From assembly GCA_039586035.1 (NCBI GenBank), contig JBDHLD010000007.1:51289-115288 (forward strand): 64,000 bases of DNA. Direction: 5' to 3'. Origin of the DNA: JBDHHQ01 sp039586035 (GTDB lineage Bacteria; Gemmatimonadota; Gemmatimonadetes; Longimicrobiales; Gaopeijiaceae). Below, piece after piece: positions 35,553 through 45,000 of the stretch. Numbering within the stretch: position 1 is the stretch's first letter; every line of letters starts with the position of its first letter. The position numbers and the translations under genes are program-made. The notes under the pieces were generated by a model that was given only the letters and a program-made list of their open reading frames with translations, did no database searches and had not been told where the DNA came from.

Positions 35553-36610
35553 CCCGCCTCCCGATTCAGGTCGTATTTCATGACGGCCGCGTGGGGGCCC
35601 CGACGGTCCCGTTCCAGCTCGAAGCAGTCGCCGACGGGACCCGGTGCGGCTGCCCCGAGGCGTCGAATGCGCTCAACCTGGGCCGGCGAAAGCGTCAGGT
35701 CCATGGCAGAATGGGCCTCTCGTATCCGCTCTGCCCGGCTCATGCCGACGACCGCCGCCGCCACGCCCGGTCGGTCCAATACGTAGCGGAGAGCCACCTG
35801 GGCGATGGAGCCACCCGTCTCGTCGCCGATGGCGCGAAGCGTGCGGAGGAGCGCCTGGAACGCCTCCCAGCCTCCATACTCCTCGATGATGAGACGGTAC
35901 TTGGTCAGGGACCGGTTCTCGGGGTCACGGGCCGGGTCCACGGCGCCCAGATACCGGTCGGAGAGGAAGCCCCCCGCCAGGGTGCCGTAGCAGAGCAGTC
36001 CCACCGCATGCGACCGACAGAGGTCCGTCATGCCGCGCTCGGGCCGGTGGTCCAGGGCCGAGTACTGGAGCTGGTTGGCGACGACGGGGACGCCGGCCTC
36101 CAGGATCTCCCGCAGCCGGGCCACGTCGAAGTTGGTCACGCCGATGTGTCGGATCTTCCCGGCTCGCCGCAGCTCATCCAGCCACAGCGCCGTCTCCACG
36201 TAGCGCGGCACGTCGTAGTCCCACCACGCGAACTGCACCAGGTCCAGACGGTCGGTGCCGAGCCGGCTCAGGGACCGGTCCACGATCGTTTCCACGTAGG
36301 CCCGATCGACTCGGGCCAGATCGGATCGATCGGGAACCAGCTTGGTGTGGATCCGGAGGGACCGAGCAGTCTCGTCCCCCAGTCTCTCTCGGCAGAGGCG
36401 CCGCAGGTCACCGAATAGCGACTCGACGCCGGTGTAGATGTCCGCGCAGTCGAGGGCCGTGAATCCCTCGCTCACCAGATCGAGGAGGTTCTCGAGCACC
36501 TGAGGCCGGGCTGGCGGCACCCGTCGGTGTCCCGCCGACAGCTGCCAGCCCCCCACGATAACGCGGGGTATGTCGTAGCCGGGCGCCAACTCGGTCCGAG
36601 GAAGGCTCAC
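35549..36610 (-). CDS. Aldo/keto reductase with catalytic His replaced by Ala
   Basis: A 353-residue (beta/alpha)8 NADPH-dependent aldo/keto reductase. D54 and Y59 (LDCADIY) and K90 (HTKL) of the catalytic tetrad are present. The fourth residue, normally His in a QFHWWDY-type motif, is Ala (A128, QFAWWDY). That may weaken carbonyl reduction or reflect a different substrate. I start at GTG 36610, 7 bp after the upstream stop, because GGAGGAG precedes it and the family N-terminus begins there; the frame to 36715 is low-complexity. It overlaps the PLP enzyme gene by 4 bp. Confidence 0.87.
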   Translation of the reverse strand: MSLPRTELAPGYDIPRVIVGGWQLSAGHRRVPPARPQVLENLLDLVSEGFTALDCADIYTGVESLFGDLRRLCRERLGDETARSLRIHTKLVPDRSDLARVDRAYVETIVDRSLSRLGTDRLDLVQFAWWDYDVPRYVETALWLDELRRAGKIRHIGVTNFDVARLREILEAGVPVVANQLQYSALDHRPERGMTDLCRSHAVGLLCYGTLAGGFLSDRYLGAVDPARDPENRSLTKYRLIIEEYGGWEAFQALLRTLRAIGDETGGSIAQVALRYVLDRPGVAAAVVGMSRAERIREAHSAMDLTLSPAQVERIRRLGAAAPGPVGDCFELERDRRGPHAAVMKYDLNREAG

Positions 36611-36617
36611 GTCGCGA

Positions 36618-37025
36618 TCACTCCTCCGGGGGCGGCTCCGCCGTGGCCGAGGCGCCGGCGTCGGCCCCGGGCTCCTCGGACGCCATGGGCGGCAAGGGCA
36701 CCCGTGTGACCTCACCGTGGCGGAAAGTCGTTCGGCCCGTCCGGGTGATGCGGAAAAGGGCGCCGCACAACGGGTCCGGACAGGCCACGTCGGTGTCCGT
36801 CGTCATCCAGTCGTGGGGGTGGGTCTCCCGCTGCTTGGCGGGCAGCAGGGGCAGGAGCGCCGCCAAGGAGTACAGGGGAAAGGTCTGACCCGCCGGGAAG
36901 CTCAGGTTCTCGCCCGAGAGCTCGAAGTAGTCACCGACCCGGTGGTTGCAGACCATGTCGTCCTCGTCGCCAATGACCTCCACCCTCAGGTCGTAGAGCG
37001 TGAAGGCGTCGGAGGCTTTTGTCAC
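36618..37025 (-). CDS. TIGR04076-family protein
   Basis: A 135-residue protein starting at GTG 37025 with AAGGAG 6-7 nt upstream. The pattern YDLRVEVIGDEDDMVCNHRVGDYFELSGE..., a central hydrophobic Leu-rich helix, then CPDPLCGALFRITRTG matches the TIGR04076 family of small Cys-containing proteins of unknown function. Three Cys (in VCNHR and CPDPLC) could bind a metal. It is the first gene of the four-gene operon with the aldo/keto reductase, PLP enzyme and hydroxyacid dehydrogenase. Confidence 0.72.
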   Translation of the reverse strand: MTKASDAFTLYDLRVEVIGDEDDMVCNHRVGDYFELSGENLSFPAGQTFPLYSLAALLPLLPAKQRETHPHDWMTTDTDVACPDPLCGALFRITRTGRTTFRHGEVTRVPLPPMASEEPGADAGASATAEPPPEE

Positions 37026-37153
37026 GGGATCTCCTTTTCGGGCACGGGGGCCGGGCGCTAGAGTGCGGGACGACGGGTCCGCGGCGCGAGGCCGTGCTGG
37101 GGCTCCGGAGCCCAGAATCTCCCCACCGACCCTCTCCAGCAACCCGGCGGGCC

Positions 37154-38539
37154 ATGCCTTCACGACGCGACCAGGCAGAACGTCCGCCCCTGTCCTTCCA
37201 CGGCGGCACGGCCGGGGCTCTGGCTCCGTTCGCGGTCTTCCTGGCGGGAGTGGCGTGGCTCGGTCTCTCCGGCGCACCGGACGAGCGCGGGTTTTGGCCG
37301 ATACTGCTCGCCGCTCTGGCGGTGGGCCTGCTCATGGCACGCGACCGAACGGCGTATGCCGAGGCGCTCCTGGCGGGCATGAGCCGTCCCATCGTGATGC
37401 TCGTGGTGATGGCGTGGATGCTGGCGGGCGTCCTGGGGGCCCTGGTGGGAGCCAGCGGCTTCGTGGAGGGACTGGTGGCCCTCGCCGGCCGCACCGGGGT
37501 GGCCGGCGGAGGGTTCGTAGCGGCGGCCTTTCTGGTCTGCGCGGCTGTCTCCACGGCTACCGGGACCAGCCTGGGCACGATGATCATCTGCGCTCCGCTT
37601 CTGTTTCCCGCGGGCGGGATGGCCGGGGCCGATCCGGTGATGCTCATCGGCGCCATCATGGCGGGCGCCACGTTCGGGGACAACGTCTCGCCGGTCTCCG
37701 ACACCACCATCGCCTCGGCCTCCACCCAGGCCGCCGACATCGGGGGGGTCGTGCGGAGCCGCCTGAAGTACGCGCTCCCGGCGGCCGCCGTGGCCTTGGT
37801 CGTGTATGGCGCCTTCGGCGGCGGCGATTCGGCTACCACAGGCGCGCCCGGATCGGCCACCGCGCTCCGTGGCCTCTGGATGGGGCTCGCGCCCGCCTTG
37901 GTCCTGGTGCTTCTCTTCCTACATCGCCACCTGGTCGAGAGCCTCGTCGCCGGATGCGTGGCGGCCGCGGGCCTCGGCCTCGTGATGGGGCTGATCGAAC
38001 CCTCGCAGCTCCTGTCGATCGACCAGGACGCATTCATCGCTCGGGGGCTGATCCTCGACGGAATGGAGCGGGGCGTGGGGATCAGCATCTTCACCGTCCT
38101 GCTCATGGGACTGGTGGGCGGGCTCGAGGCATCGGGAGTGCTGGACCGCCTGGTGGCCAGGGCCCGGGCGGTGGCCACGACGCCGACCCGAGCCGAGTGG
38201 TCCATCTTCGGCGCGGTCACCGCTGCCGTGTTCCTGACGACCCATTCGGTGGTGGCCATTCTGACGGTGGGCCGGATCGCCAGCGAGGCCGGGAGTGCTG
38301 CCGGACTCTCGGCCTACCGACGAGCGAACATCCTGGACATCACCGTATGCACCTACCCGTTCCTGCTGCCGTTCTTCGTGCCGACGATCTTGGCCGGCTC
38401 GCTGACGGCGTCGGGAGCGGACTTCGGGGTCGGACGCGTGAGCGCGTTCGCCGCCGGGCTGGCCAACGTGCACTCCTGGGCCCTCCTCGTGGTCCTCCTC
38501 GCCGCCATCGTCACGGGGTACGGTCGTACGGAGGCCTAG
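37154..38539 (+). CDS. nhaC: NhaC-type Na+/H+ antiporter
   Basis: A 461-residue inner-membrane protein with about eleven helices and the NhaC family signatures ATGTSLGTM and AGATFGDNVSPVSDTT. NhaC proteins exchange Na+ (or organic acids) for H+. The start is ATG 37154; the open frame to 37019 overlaps the divergent TIGR04076 gene's leader and is not used. No regulator is adjacent. Confidence 0.9.
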   Translation: MPSRRDQAERPPLSFHGGTAGALAPFAVFLAGVAWLGLSGAPDERGFWPILLAALAVGLLMARDRTAYAEALLAGMSRPIVMLVVMAWMLAGVLGALVGASGFVEGLVALAGRTGVAGGGFVAAAFLVCAAVSTATGTSLGTMIICAPLLFPAGGMAGADPVMLIGAIMAGATFGDNVSPVSDTTIASASTQAADIGGVVRSRLKYALPAAAVALVVYGAFGGGDSATTGAPGSATALRGLWMGLAPALVLVLLFLHRHLVESLVAGCVAAAGLGLVMGLIEPSQLLSIDQDAFIARGLILDGMERGVGISIFTVLLMGLVGGLEASGVLDRLVARARAVATTPTRAEWSIFGAVTAAVFLTTHSVVAILTVGRIASEAGSAAGLSAYRRANILDITVCTYPFLLPFFVPTILAGSLTASGADFGVGRVSAFAAGLANVHSWALLVVLLAAIVTGYGRTEA

Positions 38540-38600
38540 CATGTGTCCCTCGGCCTGAATGGCTGTGCGGCTCCGACCCGGAACTACTGGTGGCGCTGCG

Positions 38601-39839
38601 CTACAGCAGGGCCATCACCAGGCCGCTCCGGATCTTCGGCTCGAACCAGGTGGACTTGGGCGGCATCATTCGGTCCTGAAGACAGACCCGGATGAACTGC
38701 TCCATGGTGACCGGCGGCAGGGTCACGGCCATGGAGTAGGCGCCACCGTCGACCTCGTCCCGGAGGTAGGCGGCGTCCCGGTTGCTGCCGACGAAGCGGA
38801 GGCGATCGTCCCGGGCGTCCTCGATGCCGAGCGTCGCGTGGAATAGATGCCGCTGGACGATGTCCGCGTCGATGTCCTGAACGGCGTTCTCCGGATCGTA
38901 CGTCCCCGCCTTGGGCGCGAGCTCGTACCAGGACCCCGCTGCGTAGACGCCAATGTCGTGTGTGTCCTCGGGTTGGTACGCGTCCACGTCGGGACGGGGC
39001 CGGACGTCGAAGGCGTCGGTCAGCGCGCCGTGCAGGTCGGCGGGGAGAGTCACGCGGGACGAAATCAGACGGTTGTACGGCCGGATCCCCATGGACGCTT
39101 TGGGAAAGAACACCGTGAGGAACTCGGCGTGGCCCAACATGGCGGCGGCCGCGCTCCTGTGGTTGCCATCCGCCACGTAGGCGTGGGACTCGGCCGCCAT
39201 CAGCGCCTGCAGCCGTCGGATGGTCTCCGGGTCGGGTTCCAGCCAGATCCGATGCCGATTCTGGTGATCGTCCGTGACTTCGTAGTCTGGCGGACGCCGG
39301 TCCGCCAGCGCCTCCAATGCGGCGGCCAGGTGCCCCTCCCGGTCGTCGACGGCATTGTTGACGGTACCGATGATGGCGCCGGTCGCCTTGATGAGATCGG
39401 CACGGCCTCGTGACTTGGCCTCGCGAATCCCCTCGTTCCGGATGATGGAGCCACGGGGCGTCGCCGGCGTGCGGATCTCCTCGAGCAGGCCCATGCCGCC
39501 AACGCCGATCTGCCTCACCCCGGGTCGAGCGGGGTCGAGGATCTCGTAGACCCAGAGGACGTCTTCGACCTCTCGGGTCAGCGGACTCTCGGCGAGGTGG
39601 ACCATACTGCGTGTGGCGCGCTCGAGCGCAGGCGGGGATCCCTCCTGGAGTGGCGCCGCGCCGGCTGGCACGTCACAGTGAGCCATGGTGATCCGCAGGA
39701 CCGACTCGGGGCTCTGGGCGATGACTCCCTGGATCTCGCGGTCGCTCTGGAACTCGTCGTAGTTCGGCGCGCTGACTCGGGCGGCTGCCGCCGCGTCGAC
39801 GGGGACCAGTGCCCGCGTGACGGGTCGAATCGTTATCAC
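38601..39839 (-). CDS. DUF1015-family protein (SerK/ParB-like)
   Basis: A 412-residue cytosolic protein. MITIRPVTRALVP at the start, HLAESPLTREVE, and the conserved YVADGNHRSAAA near residue 220 are those of DUF1015. This family shares the ParB/Srx-like fold with archaeal free-serine kinase (SerK), so an ATP-dependent kinase activity on a small metabolite is possible but unproven. The start is GTG 39839, preceded by AAGAAG. It diverges from the DUF1295 gene with about 90 bp between. Confidence 0.82.
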   Translation of the reverse strand: MITIRPVTRALVPVDAAAAARVSAPNYDEFQSDREIQGVIAQSPESVLRITMAHCDVPAGAAPLQEGSPPALERATRSMVHLAESPLTREVEDVLWVYEILDPARPGVRQIGVGGMGLLEEIRTPATPRGSIIRNEGIREAKSRGRADLIKATGAIIGTVNNAVDDREGHLAAALEALADRRPPDYEVTDDHQNRHRIWLEPDPETIRRLQALMAAESHAYVADGNHRSAAAAMLGHAEFLTVFFPKASMGIRPYNRLISSRVTLPADLHGALTDAFDVRPRPDVDAYQPEDTHDIGVYAAGSWYELAPKAGTYDPENAVQDIDADIVQRHLFHATLGIEDARDDRLRFVGSNRDAAYLRDEVDGGAYSMAVTLPPVTMEQFIRVCLQDRMMPPKSTWFEPKIRSGLVMALL

Positions 39840-39932
39840 GGTGATCGGTCTTCTTCTTGCGGAGTGGCGTGGCCGGTCCTGCGGGGACCGCGGAAAGCCC
39901 CGCGAACATGTCTCTCTGGAGCGGCTGGATCA

Positions 39933-40724
39933 ATGCACATGACTTTGCCGGAGCTTTCCCTCTCCACGCTGCCTCCGACGCTGGTCGTCTTCCTGGTCGC
40001 CTGGTTGGTGAGCCTGCCCATGCGTGATACCGGCGTCGTGGACGTGTTCTGGGCTCTGGGTTTCGCGGTGGCGGCCGGGGCGGCAGCCGCCGAGGCCGTC
40101 GGGTCGATTCCGGCGCGGGGATGGGCCGTCATGCTGCTCACCGCAGTCTGGGCCGCGCGGCTTTCGGGGCACATCGCGTTCCGCAACCGAGGCAGGGGCG
40201 AGGATCCCCGGTACGCCGCCTGGCGCGAAGAGCACGGACGCGCCTGGCCGCTACGGAGCCTGATCACCGTCTTTCTGCTGCAGGGCGTGCTCTGCTGGAT
40301 CGGGTCTCTGCCGCTGCAAGCCGCGATCGGGGCGACCGGCCCCCTGCAGCCGACGCTCTTCGACGCGGTCGGGTCGGCACTTTGGCTGACGGGCTTCACC
40401 TGGGAGGCCGTTGCGGACTACCAGCTGCTGCGCTTCAAGCGGGACCCGGCGAACCGGGGCCGCGTCCTGACGTCGGGCCTGTGGTCGTGGAGTCGCCATC
40501 CCAACTACTTCGGCGAGCTGACGCTGTGGTGGGGCTTCTACTTCATCGCCGTGGCAACACCCGGTGGTTGGTTGACCGTCGTGAGCCCGCTCCTGATCAG
40601 CTTCCTGCTGCTGCGGGTGTCGGGCGTGGTCATGATGGACCGACTGATGGGCGACCGCCCCGGGTGGGAGGCCTACGCGCAGCGGACGCCGGCATTTTGG
40701 CCACGGCCGCCCCGGAGCGGCTGA
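39933..40724 (+). CDS. DUF1295 membrane protein (steroid 5-alpha-reductase-like)
   Basis: A 263-residue polytopic membrane protein with a typical DUF1295 C-terminus: GLWSWSRHPNYFGELTLWWGFYF and the final WPRPP. The family is related to steroid 5-alpha-reductases and isoprenylcysteine methyltransferases; the substrate in bacteria is unknown. The start ATG 39933 (or 39939) is chosen because the frame further upstream is antisense to DUF1015. It stands alone on its strand. Confidence 0.85.
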   Translation: MHMTLPELSLSTLPPTLVVFLVAWLVSLPMRDTGVVDVFWALGFAVAAGAAAAEAVGSIPARGWAVMLLTAVWAARLSGHIAFRNRGRGEDPRYAAWREEHGRAWPLRSLITVFLLQGVLCWIGSLPLQAAIGATGPLQPTLFDAVGSALWLTGFTWEAVADYQLLRFKRDPANRGRVLTSGLWSWSRHPNYFGELTLWWGFYFIAVATPGGWLTVVSPLLISFLLLRVSGVVMMDRLMGDRPGWEAYAQRTPAFWPRPPRSG

Positions 40725-40955
40725 GGCCGAACGGCGACTGCCGGCACGCGGGTCTCATCGGGGCCGGTGGCCAGCGGATGCCGCCGCCGGCCGCCGTGGC
40801 TGAGCCCTCGCTGCTCGCCGGCGGACCTCATGGACGTGGCGGTCGTCGAGACCAGGCGCTCCGGCCGTCGATCGCGCCGCCCCTTTCCCCTCGCCCGCCG
40901 CCGGTCCATTCTGACTCTCCACCGAAATCTCGATCGGTCGTTCCGGAGGTTATCC

Positions 40956-42398
40956 ATGCGCAGGCTCGCATCCGCTACGCTCGTCCTGGCTGTCATCGTT
41001 CCCCCTGCACACGTCCGGGCCCAGGAGACGCCGGACGAGGTGTTGGCGGCGCTGGACGCCAGGAGCGCCCAGATGACCGACGTGGCCATGGAGATCTGGC
41101 GTCTCGCCGAGCTCGGGTACCTGGAGGAGAAGAGCTCGGCGCTGCTCCAGTCCGAGTTGGAAGGCGCGGGCTTCAGCGTGGACGCGGGCGTCGCCGGGAT
41201 CCCCACGGCCTTCGTCGCCAGCTGGGGTAGCGGGGCGCCGGTGATCGGAGTGCTGGCCGAGTTCGACGCGCTGCCCGGTATCAATCAGGATGCCGTACCG
41301 ACCCGGCAGCCCATCGAAGGCAAGCACGCCGGACACGCCTGCGGGCACCATCTGTTCGGAACGGCCTCCACCCACGCCGCCATCGCCGCGAAGCAGTGGC
41401 TCGAGGCGACAGGCTCGTCGGGGACGATCCGCCTGTACGGCACGCCGGCCGAGGAGGGCGGGTCGGGGAAGGTCTACATGGCCCGGGCGGGTCTGTTCGA
41501 CGACGTGGACGCCGTCATCTCGTGGCACGCCGGCGACGGCAACTACGCCGGGCCGAACACGAACCTGGCGGTCAAGTCGGCCAAGTTTCGCTTCCACGGC
41601 GTCTCCGCCCACGCAGCCGGCGCACCCGACCGGGCTCGGTCTGCCCTGGACGGGGTCGAGGCCATGAACGCGATGGTCAACATGCTCCGGGAGCACGTCC
41701 CGCAGGAGACACGCATCCACTACGTGATCACCGCGGGCGGCAACGCGCCCAACGTCGTGCCCGACTTCGCCGAGGTCTATTACTACGTTCGGAATCCAGA
41801 TCCGGAGGTGGTCAAGGCCATCTTCGACCGGGTGGCCACGGCGGCCGAGGGAGCAGCCCTGGGGACGGGCACCGAGATGGAGTACGAGGTCATCGCCGGC
41901 GCCTACAACCGGTTGCCCAACGTGGCGCTTCAAGAGGTCATGCATCGGAGCCTCGAGCGAGTCGGGGGCGTGGAGTACGATGACCGAGAGCGTGAGTTCG
42001 CCCGAACGATCCAGTCTTCCTTCCCGGATCCACCCTCCCTGGACCAGGCCTGGGTCATCCAGCCGTTCGAGTTCCGCCAGACGTACGCCTCGGCGGACAC
42101 GGGAGACATCACCTGGCTGGTGCCGTCGGCCAACTTGAGGACGGCCACCTGGGTGCCGGGCACCTCGGCGCACTCCTGGCAGGCCATCGCCTCCGGAGGC
42201 ATGAGCATCGGCGCCAAGGGGATGATGGTGGCGGCGAAGACGCTGGCGCTGACCGCCATCGACCTGTTCGGCGCGCCCGACGTGATCACCGCGGCCAAGG
42301 GCGAGTTCGACGAGCGGAGGGGGCCGGACTTCGTCTATGAGGCCCTCCTGGGAGATCGGGATCCACCGCTGGACTACCGGGCCAGCGTCGCGCGATAG
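40956..42398 (+). CDS. Exported M20D amidohydrolase (AbgB-like)
   Basis: A 480-residue enzyme with a signal peptide (cleavage near VRAQ, residue 23); GGAGG lies a few nt before ATG 40956. Metal-binding HAGHACGHH, TPAEEGG and the later His in VISWHAGD are those of M20D aminoacyl/aminobenzoyl-glutamate hydrolases such as AbgB. It should cleave an amide such as p-aminobenzoyl-glutamate or an N-acyl amino acid; export makes a peptidase-like salvage role plausible. Confidence 0.88.
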   Translation: MRRLASATLVLAVIVPPAHVRAQETPDEVLAALDARSAQMTDVAMEIWRLAELGYLEEKSSALLQSELEGAGFSVDAGVAGIPTAFVASWGSGAPVIGVLAEFDALPGINQDAVPTRQPIEGKHAGHACGHHLFGTASTHAAIAAKQWLEATGSSGTIRLYGTPAEEGGSGKVYMARAGLFDDVDAVISWHAGDGNYAGPNTNLAVKSAKFRFHGVSAHAAGAPDRARSALDGVEAMNAMVNMLREHVPQETRIHYVITAGGNAPNVVPDFAEVYYYVRNPDPEVVKAIFDRVATAAEGAALGTGTEMEYEVIAGAYNRLPNVALQEVMHRSLERVGGVEYDDREREFARTIQSSFPDPPSLDQAWVIQPFEFRQTYASADTGDITWLVPSANLRTATWVPGTSAHSWQAIASGGMSIGAKGMMVAAKTLALTAIDLFGAPDVITAAKGEFDERRGPDFVYEALLGDRDPPLDYRASVAR

Positions 42399-42587
42399 CG
42401 CCTTCGGCGGGAATCTGCCGGCCGGGCCCTCGAACCGCGGCGTGCCAACGGTTCAGTAAGGTCGAGATGGCGCCGAGACTCCCTGTCTGGAGAGGAGCCG
42501 CTTCTCCGGTGGGAACACGTCGGGCCGACGACCCGGTCGTCCGGCGCATGCGTTCCCCCCCCCGACCCTGGGCCGAAAGGAACGAGC

Positions 42588-43271
42588 GTGGCCGGAAACC
42601 CCATCGCGGATACAGACCAGCTCGACGCCGCGTTACGGAACGCCATCGACATCCTGGTGGTGGACGACGAACCGAGCACGCTGGCGGTCTTCGAGAGCCT
42701 GCTTGCCCAACCCGGCCGCCACGTCATCACGGCCCGGGGCGCCAAGGAGGCGCTCGAGCGGTTCGATCGGCACGACCTGGCTTTGGTCATTCTCGATATC
42801 GAGATGCCTGACATGAACGGGTACGAGGTCGCTGAACGAATGCGGAGTGACGCAGACACCAGCGCCACCCCGATCATCTTCGTGACCGCCAGCTACACCG
42901 GGCGCGGGGAGGTCTTCAGGGGATACGACGCGGGTGCGGTCGACTACCTGATCAAGCCCGTCGACCCTCACATCCTGCGCAGCAAGGTGGACGTGTTCTG
43001 CCAGCTTCACGACTTCCGGACCACCGTTGAGCGGCAGGTCCGGGAAATCACGGCGCAGAACCGTCTCCTGGAGGACCAGCTGGCGGAGATCCAGCTCCTT
43101 CAAGGGCTGCTGCCCATCTGTAGCGGCTGCAAGAAGATCAAGAAGGACGACGGCTACTGGCAGGGCGTGGAGGTGTATTTCCGGGAGCGAGCCCACGTGG
43201 AGTTCAGCCACTCCATGTGTCCGGACTGCTTGAAGGAGTGGTACCCGGAGTACGTCGACGAGGCCCTGTAG
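42588..43271 (+). CDS. Response regulator with C-terminal Cys-rich effector-like domain
   Basis: A 227-residue protein starting at GTG 42588 with AAGGA upstream. Residues 20-135 form a receiver domain: VDDE acidic pocket (D26/D27), phospho-acceptor D70 in LVILDIEMP, and the conserved Lys in YLIKPVD. A coiled helix (about 140-175) leads to a small domain with CSGCKKIKKDDGYW and MCPDCLKEWYP. These four Cys could bind a metal; this tail is common in stand-alone response regulators and sensor kinases, with no established DNA-binding or enzyme role. No histidine kinase is adjacent. Confidence 0.85.
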   Translation: MAGNPIADTDQLDAALRNAIDILVVDDEPSTLAVFESLLAQPGRHVITARGAKEALERFDRHDLALVILDIEMPDMNGYEVAERMRSDADTSATPIIFVTASYTGRGEVFRGYDAGAVDYLIKPVDPHILRSKVDVFCQLHDFRTTVERQVREITAQNRLLEDQLAEIQLLQGLLPICSGCKKIKKDDGYWQGVEVYFRERAHVEFSHSMCPDCLKEWYPEYVDEAL

Positions 43272-43376
43272 CCGCCGCCCACACGTCGGTGCTTCCGGCG
43301 CTCTTCGCCGCGCGACCCGAGCGTCGCCTCCCGCGTGGGGCCAACGCTAGGGCTACCGCGCCCGGGCGCCCGGGAG

Positions 43377-43928
43377 CTAGCCTCCGCCGACCCGGCTGAA
43401 TCCCCACTCGATCCCCAGGATGAACCCGAGGGGACCCGTCGCCGAGTCGCTGGTGCCTTGCTCTCCATGCCAGCCGGCGGCGAAGGCCGCCGTGACGCCG
43501 AGCGTGCCCTTCGACCGGAGTACGACCCCGACCCTTGTCTCGACGAGCCAACCCAGGTGGGACTCCTCCAGCGCGCCGCCTAACCGCGCGGCGGCGAATG
43601 GGGACACCGGCCCTGCGGGGAGCAGGCGAACGTCGGGTCCAAGGCTGAACCCCACCAGGGTCTCGTCGGCCGTGGCCAGCGCCACCGCCGCCTCCAGTCC
43701 CAGGAGCCCCGAGCTGCCGAACCGGCGCTGAGCGGCGCCGCCCAGCAGGGGGCCAGGGTCCGGTGAATCGTGCACGTTGGCCCATCCGGCCTCGGCGCGG
43801 ACCAGCCACTCAGGGGCCTGCCCGTGCACTGGTGCTGCCAAAGCGAGAGGCGCCACCCCGAGGACCGCTGCCCCGAGGAGCGCCCGACTCCGCCACCCTA
43901 CCCCACACATCCGTCGTAAAGCGCCCAT
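43377..43928 (-). CDS. Exported outer-membrane-like protein of unknown function
   Basis: A 183-residue protein with a signal peptide (hydrophobic core around residues 17-33, cleavage near VHGQ). The mature part is rich in Gly, Ala and alternating hydrophobic residues, and ends near IEWGFSRV, a pattern typical of a small beta-barrel or lipocalin-like outer-membrane protein. No specific family is recognised. ATG 43928 or 43910 could start it. Confidence 0.6.
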   Translation of the reverse strand: MGALRRMCGVGWRSRALLGAAVLGVAPLALAAPVHGQAPEWLVRAEAGWANVHDSPDPGPLLGGAAQRRFGSSGLLGLEAAVALATADETLVGFSLGPDVRLLPAGPVSPFAAARLGGALEESHLGWLVETRVGVVLRSKGTLGVTAAFAAGWHGEQGTSDSATGPLGFILGIEWGFSRVGGG

Positions 43929-44075
43929 ACCGTCTACCTACCCACTAGCCGGTGTCCGATTACAGAAGCGGTGGCAGCGGGCCGGTTGGCGGGAATCGCC
44001 CCCTCGGTCCCATAGTGCCGCGCGGGCTTCGCCATTGCAGCCCCGGACCGCGGACCTTCGCTCATGGAGCCCAAC

Positions 44076-44936
44076 ATGCCCAGATTGGCATTCGCCTCCC
44101 TCATTGTCGGCATCGCGCTGCTCACGCCGATGGCGCTGGACGGCCAGCCCCGGGCGAGCGAGCGAGGCACCGTCAGCCAGGTCGTCAACGGGACGACGAT
44201 CGTGATCGACTTCAGCCGGCCCGTTGCCCGGGGGCGCGACAACCTGTTCGGTGGAGTCGTTCATTGGGGTGAGATGTGGACGCCCGGCGCCAACTGGGCC
44301 ACGACGCTGAAGGTCGACAGGGACGTCGAGCTGAACGGTCATGCCGTGCCGGCCGGCGAGTACTCGGTCTGGATGCAGCCCCAGCCCGACGAGTGGACCG
44401 TATTCCTGAACCGTGAGCCACGACTCTACCACGACTCGCCGGTACCCGCGGACCGGCATCTGCTTTCCTTCACGGTGTCACCCCAGGCGGGTGCTCACAT
44501 GGAGACGCTGGCCTGGTACTTCCCGGTGGTCGACTCGGGCGCGGCGGAGCTGCGGATGCACTGGGGACCGACATACGTGCCTCTCACGATCGTCACGACG
44601 CCCTACGAGGCGCCGGTCGTATCGGCCGCCGTGCACGGCGGATACGTAGGCACGTACGAAGTGTCCGGCACGGATCCGACCATCGGGAGCCCCCTGGAAG
44701 TGACCATCGGAATCCTTGAAGAGGAGGGACGCCTGGTCGGCCGTTGGGGCCCGGCTCCCCTGACGTTGGTGCCGGCCGGCAAGGAGGAGTTCTACCTGGG
44801 CTTCATGCGCGACGGGAGTCTCTTCGACCTTGGCAAGGAGATGACGCTGCGCATGATCATGGAGGGGGACCGAGCGACCGCCGTCGAGATGCTATGGAGC
44901 GGTGAGCCTTTCGCCCGCGGTGACCGGGTGCGCTGA
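44076..44936 (+). CDS. Exported DUF2911 protein
   Basis: A 286-residue protein with a signal peptide (residues 1-24, ending MALDGQ). The mature N-terminal half matches DUF2911 (IDFSRPVARGRD, GEMWTPGANWATTL, GEYSVWMQP), a periplasmic beta-rich family of unknown function, and is followed by a second beta-rich region. I prefer ATG 44076 over 44064 because GGAG lies 8 nt before it. Confidence 0.85.
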   Translation: MPRLAFASLIVGIALLTPMALDGQPRASERGTVSQVVNGTTIVIDFSRPVARGRDNLFGGVVHWGEMWTPGANWATTLKVDRDVELNGHAVPAGEYSVWMQPQPDEWTVFLNREPRLYHDSPVPADRHLLSFTVSPQAGAHMETLAWYFPVVDSGAAELRMHWGPTYVPLTIVTTPYEAPVVSAAVHGGYVGTYEVSGTDPTIGSPLEVTIGILEEEGRLVGRWGPAPLTLVPAGKEEFYLGFMRDGSLFDLGKEMTLRMIMEGDRATAVEMLWSGEPFARGDRVR

Positions 44937-45000
44937 GCATGGGGATTCCCGGGCCGAACGCTCCTACCGAGTACCAACCGAGAACGGAGTCGACAAGATC

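Noticed and set aside
42455..42540. Possible leader hairpins before the response regulator gene
   Set aside because: Imperfect pairing and no match to a known riboswitch layout; GC-rich DNA gives many such folds.
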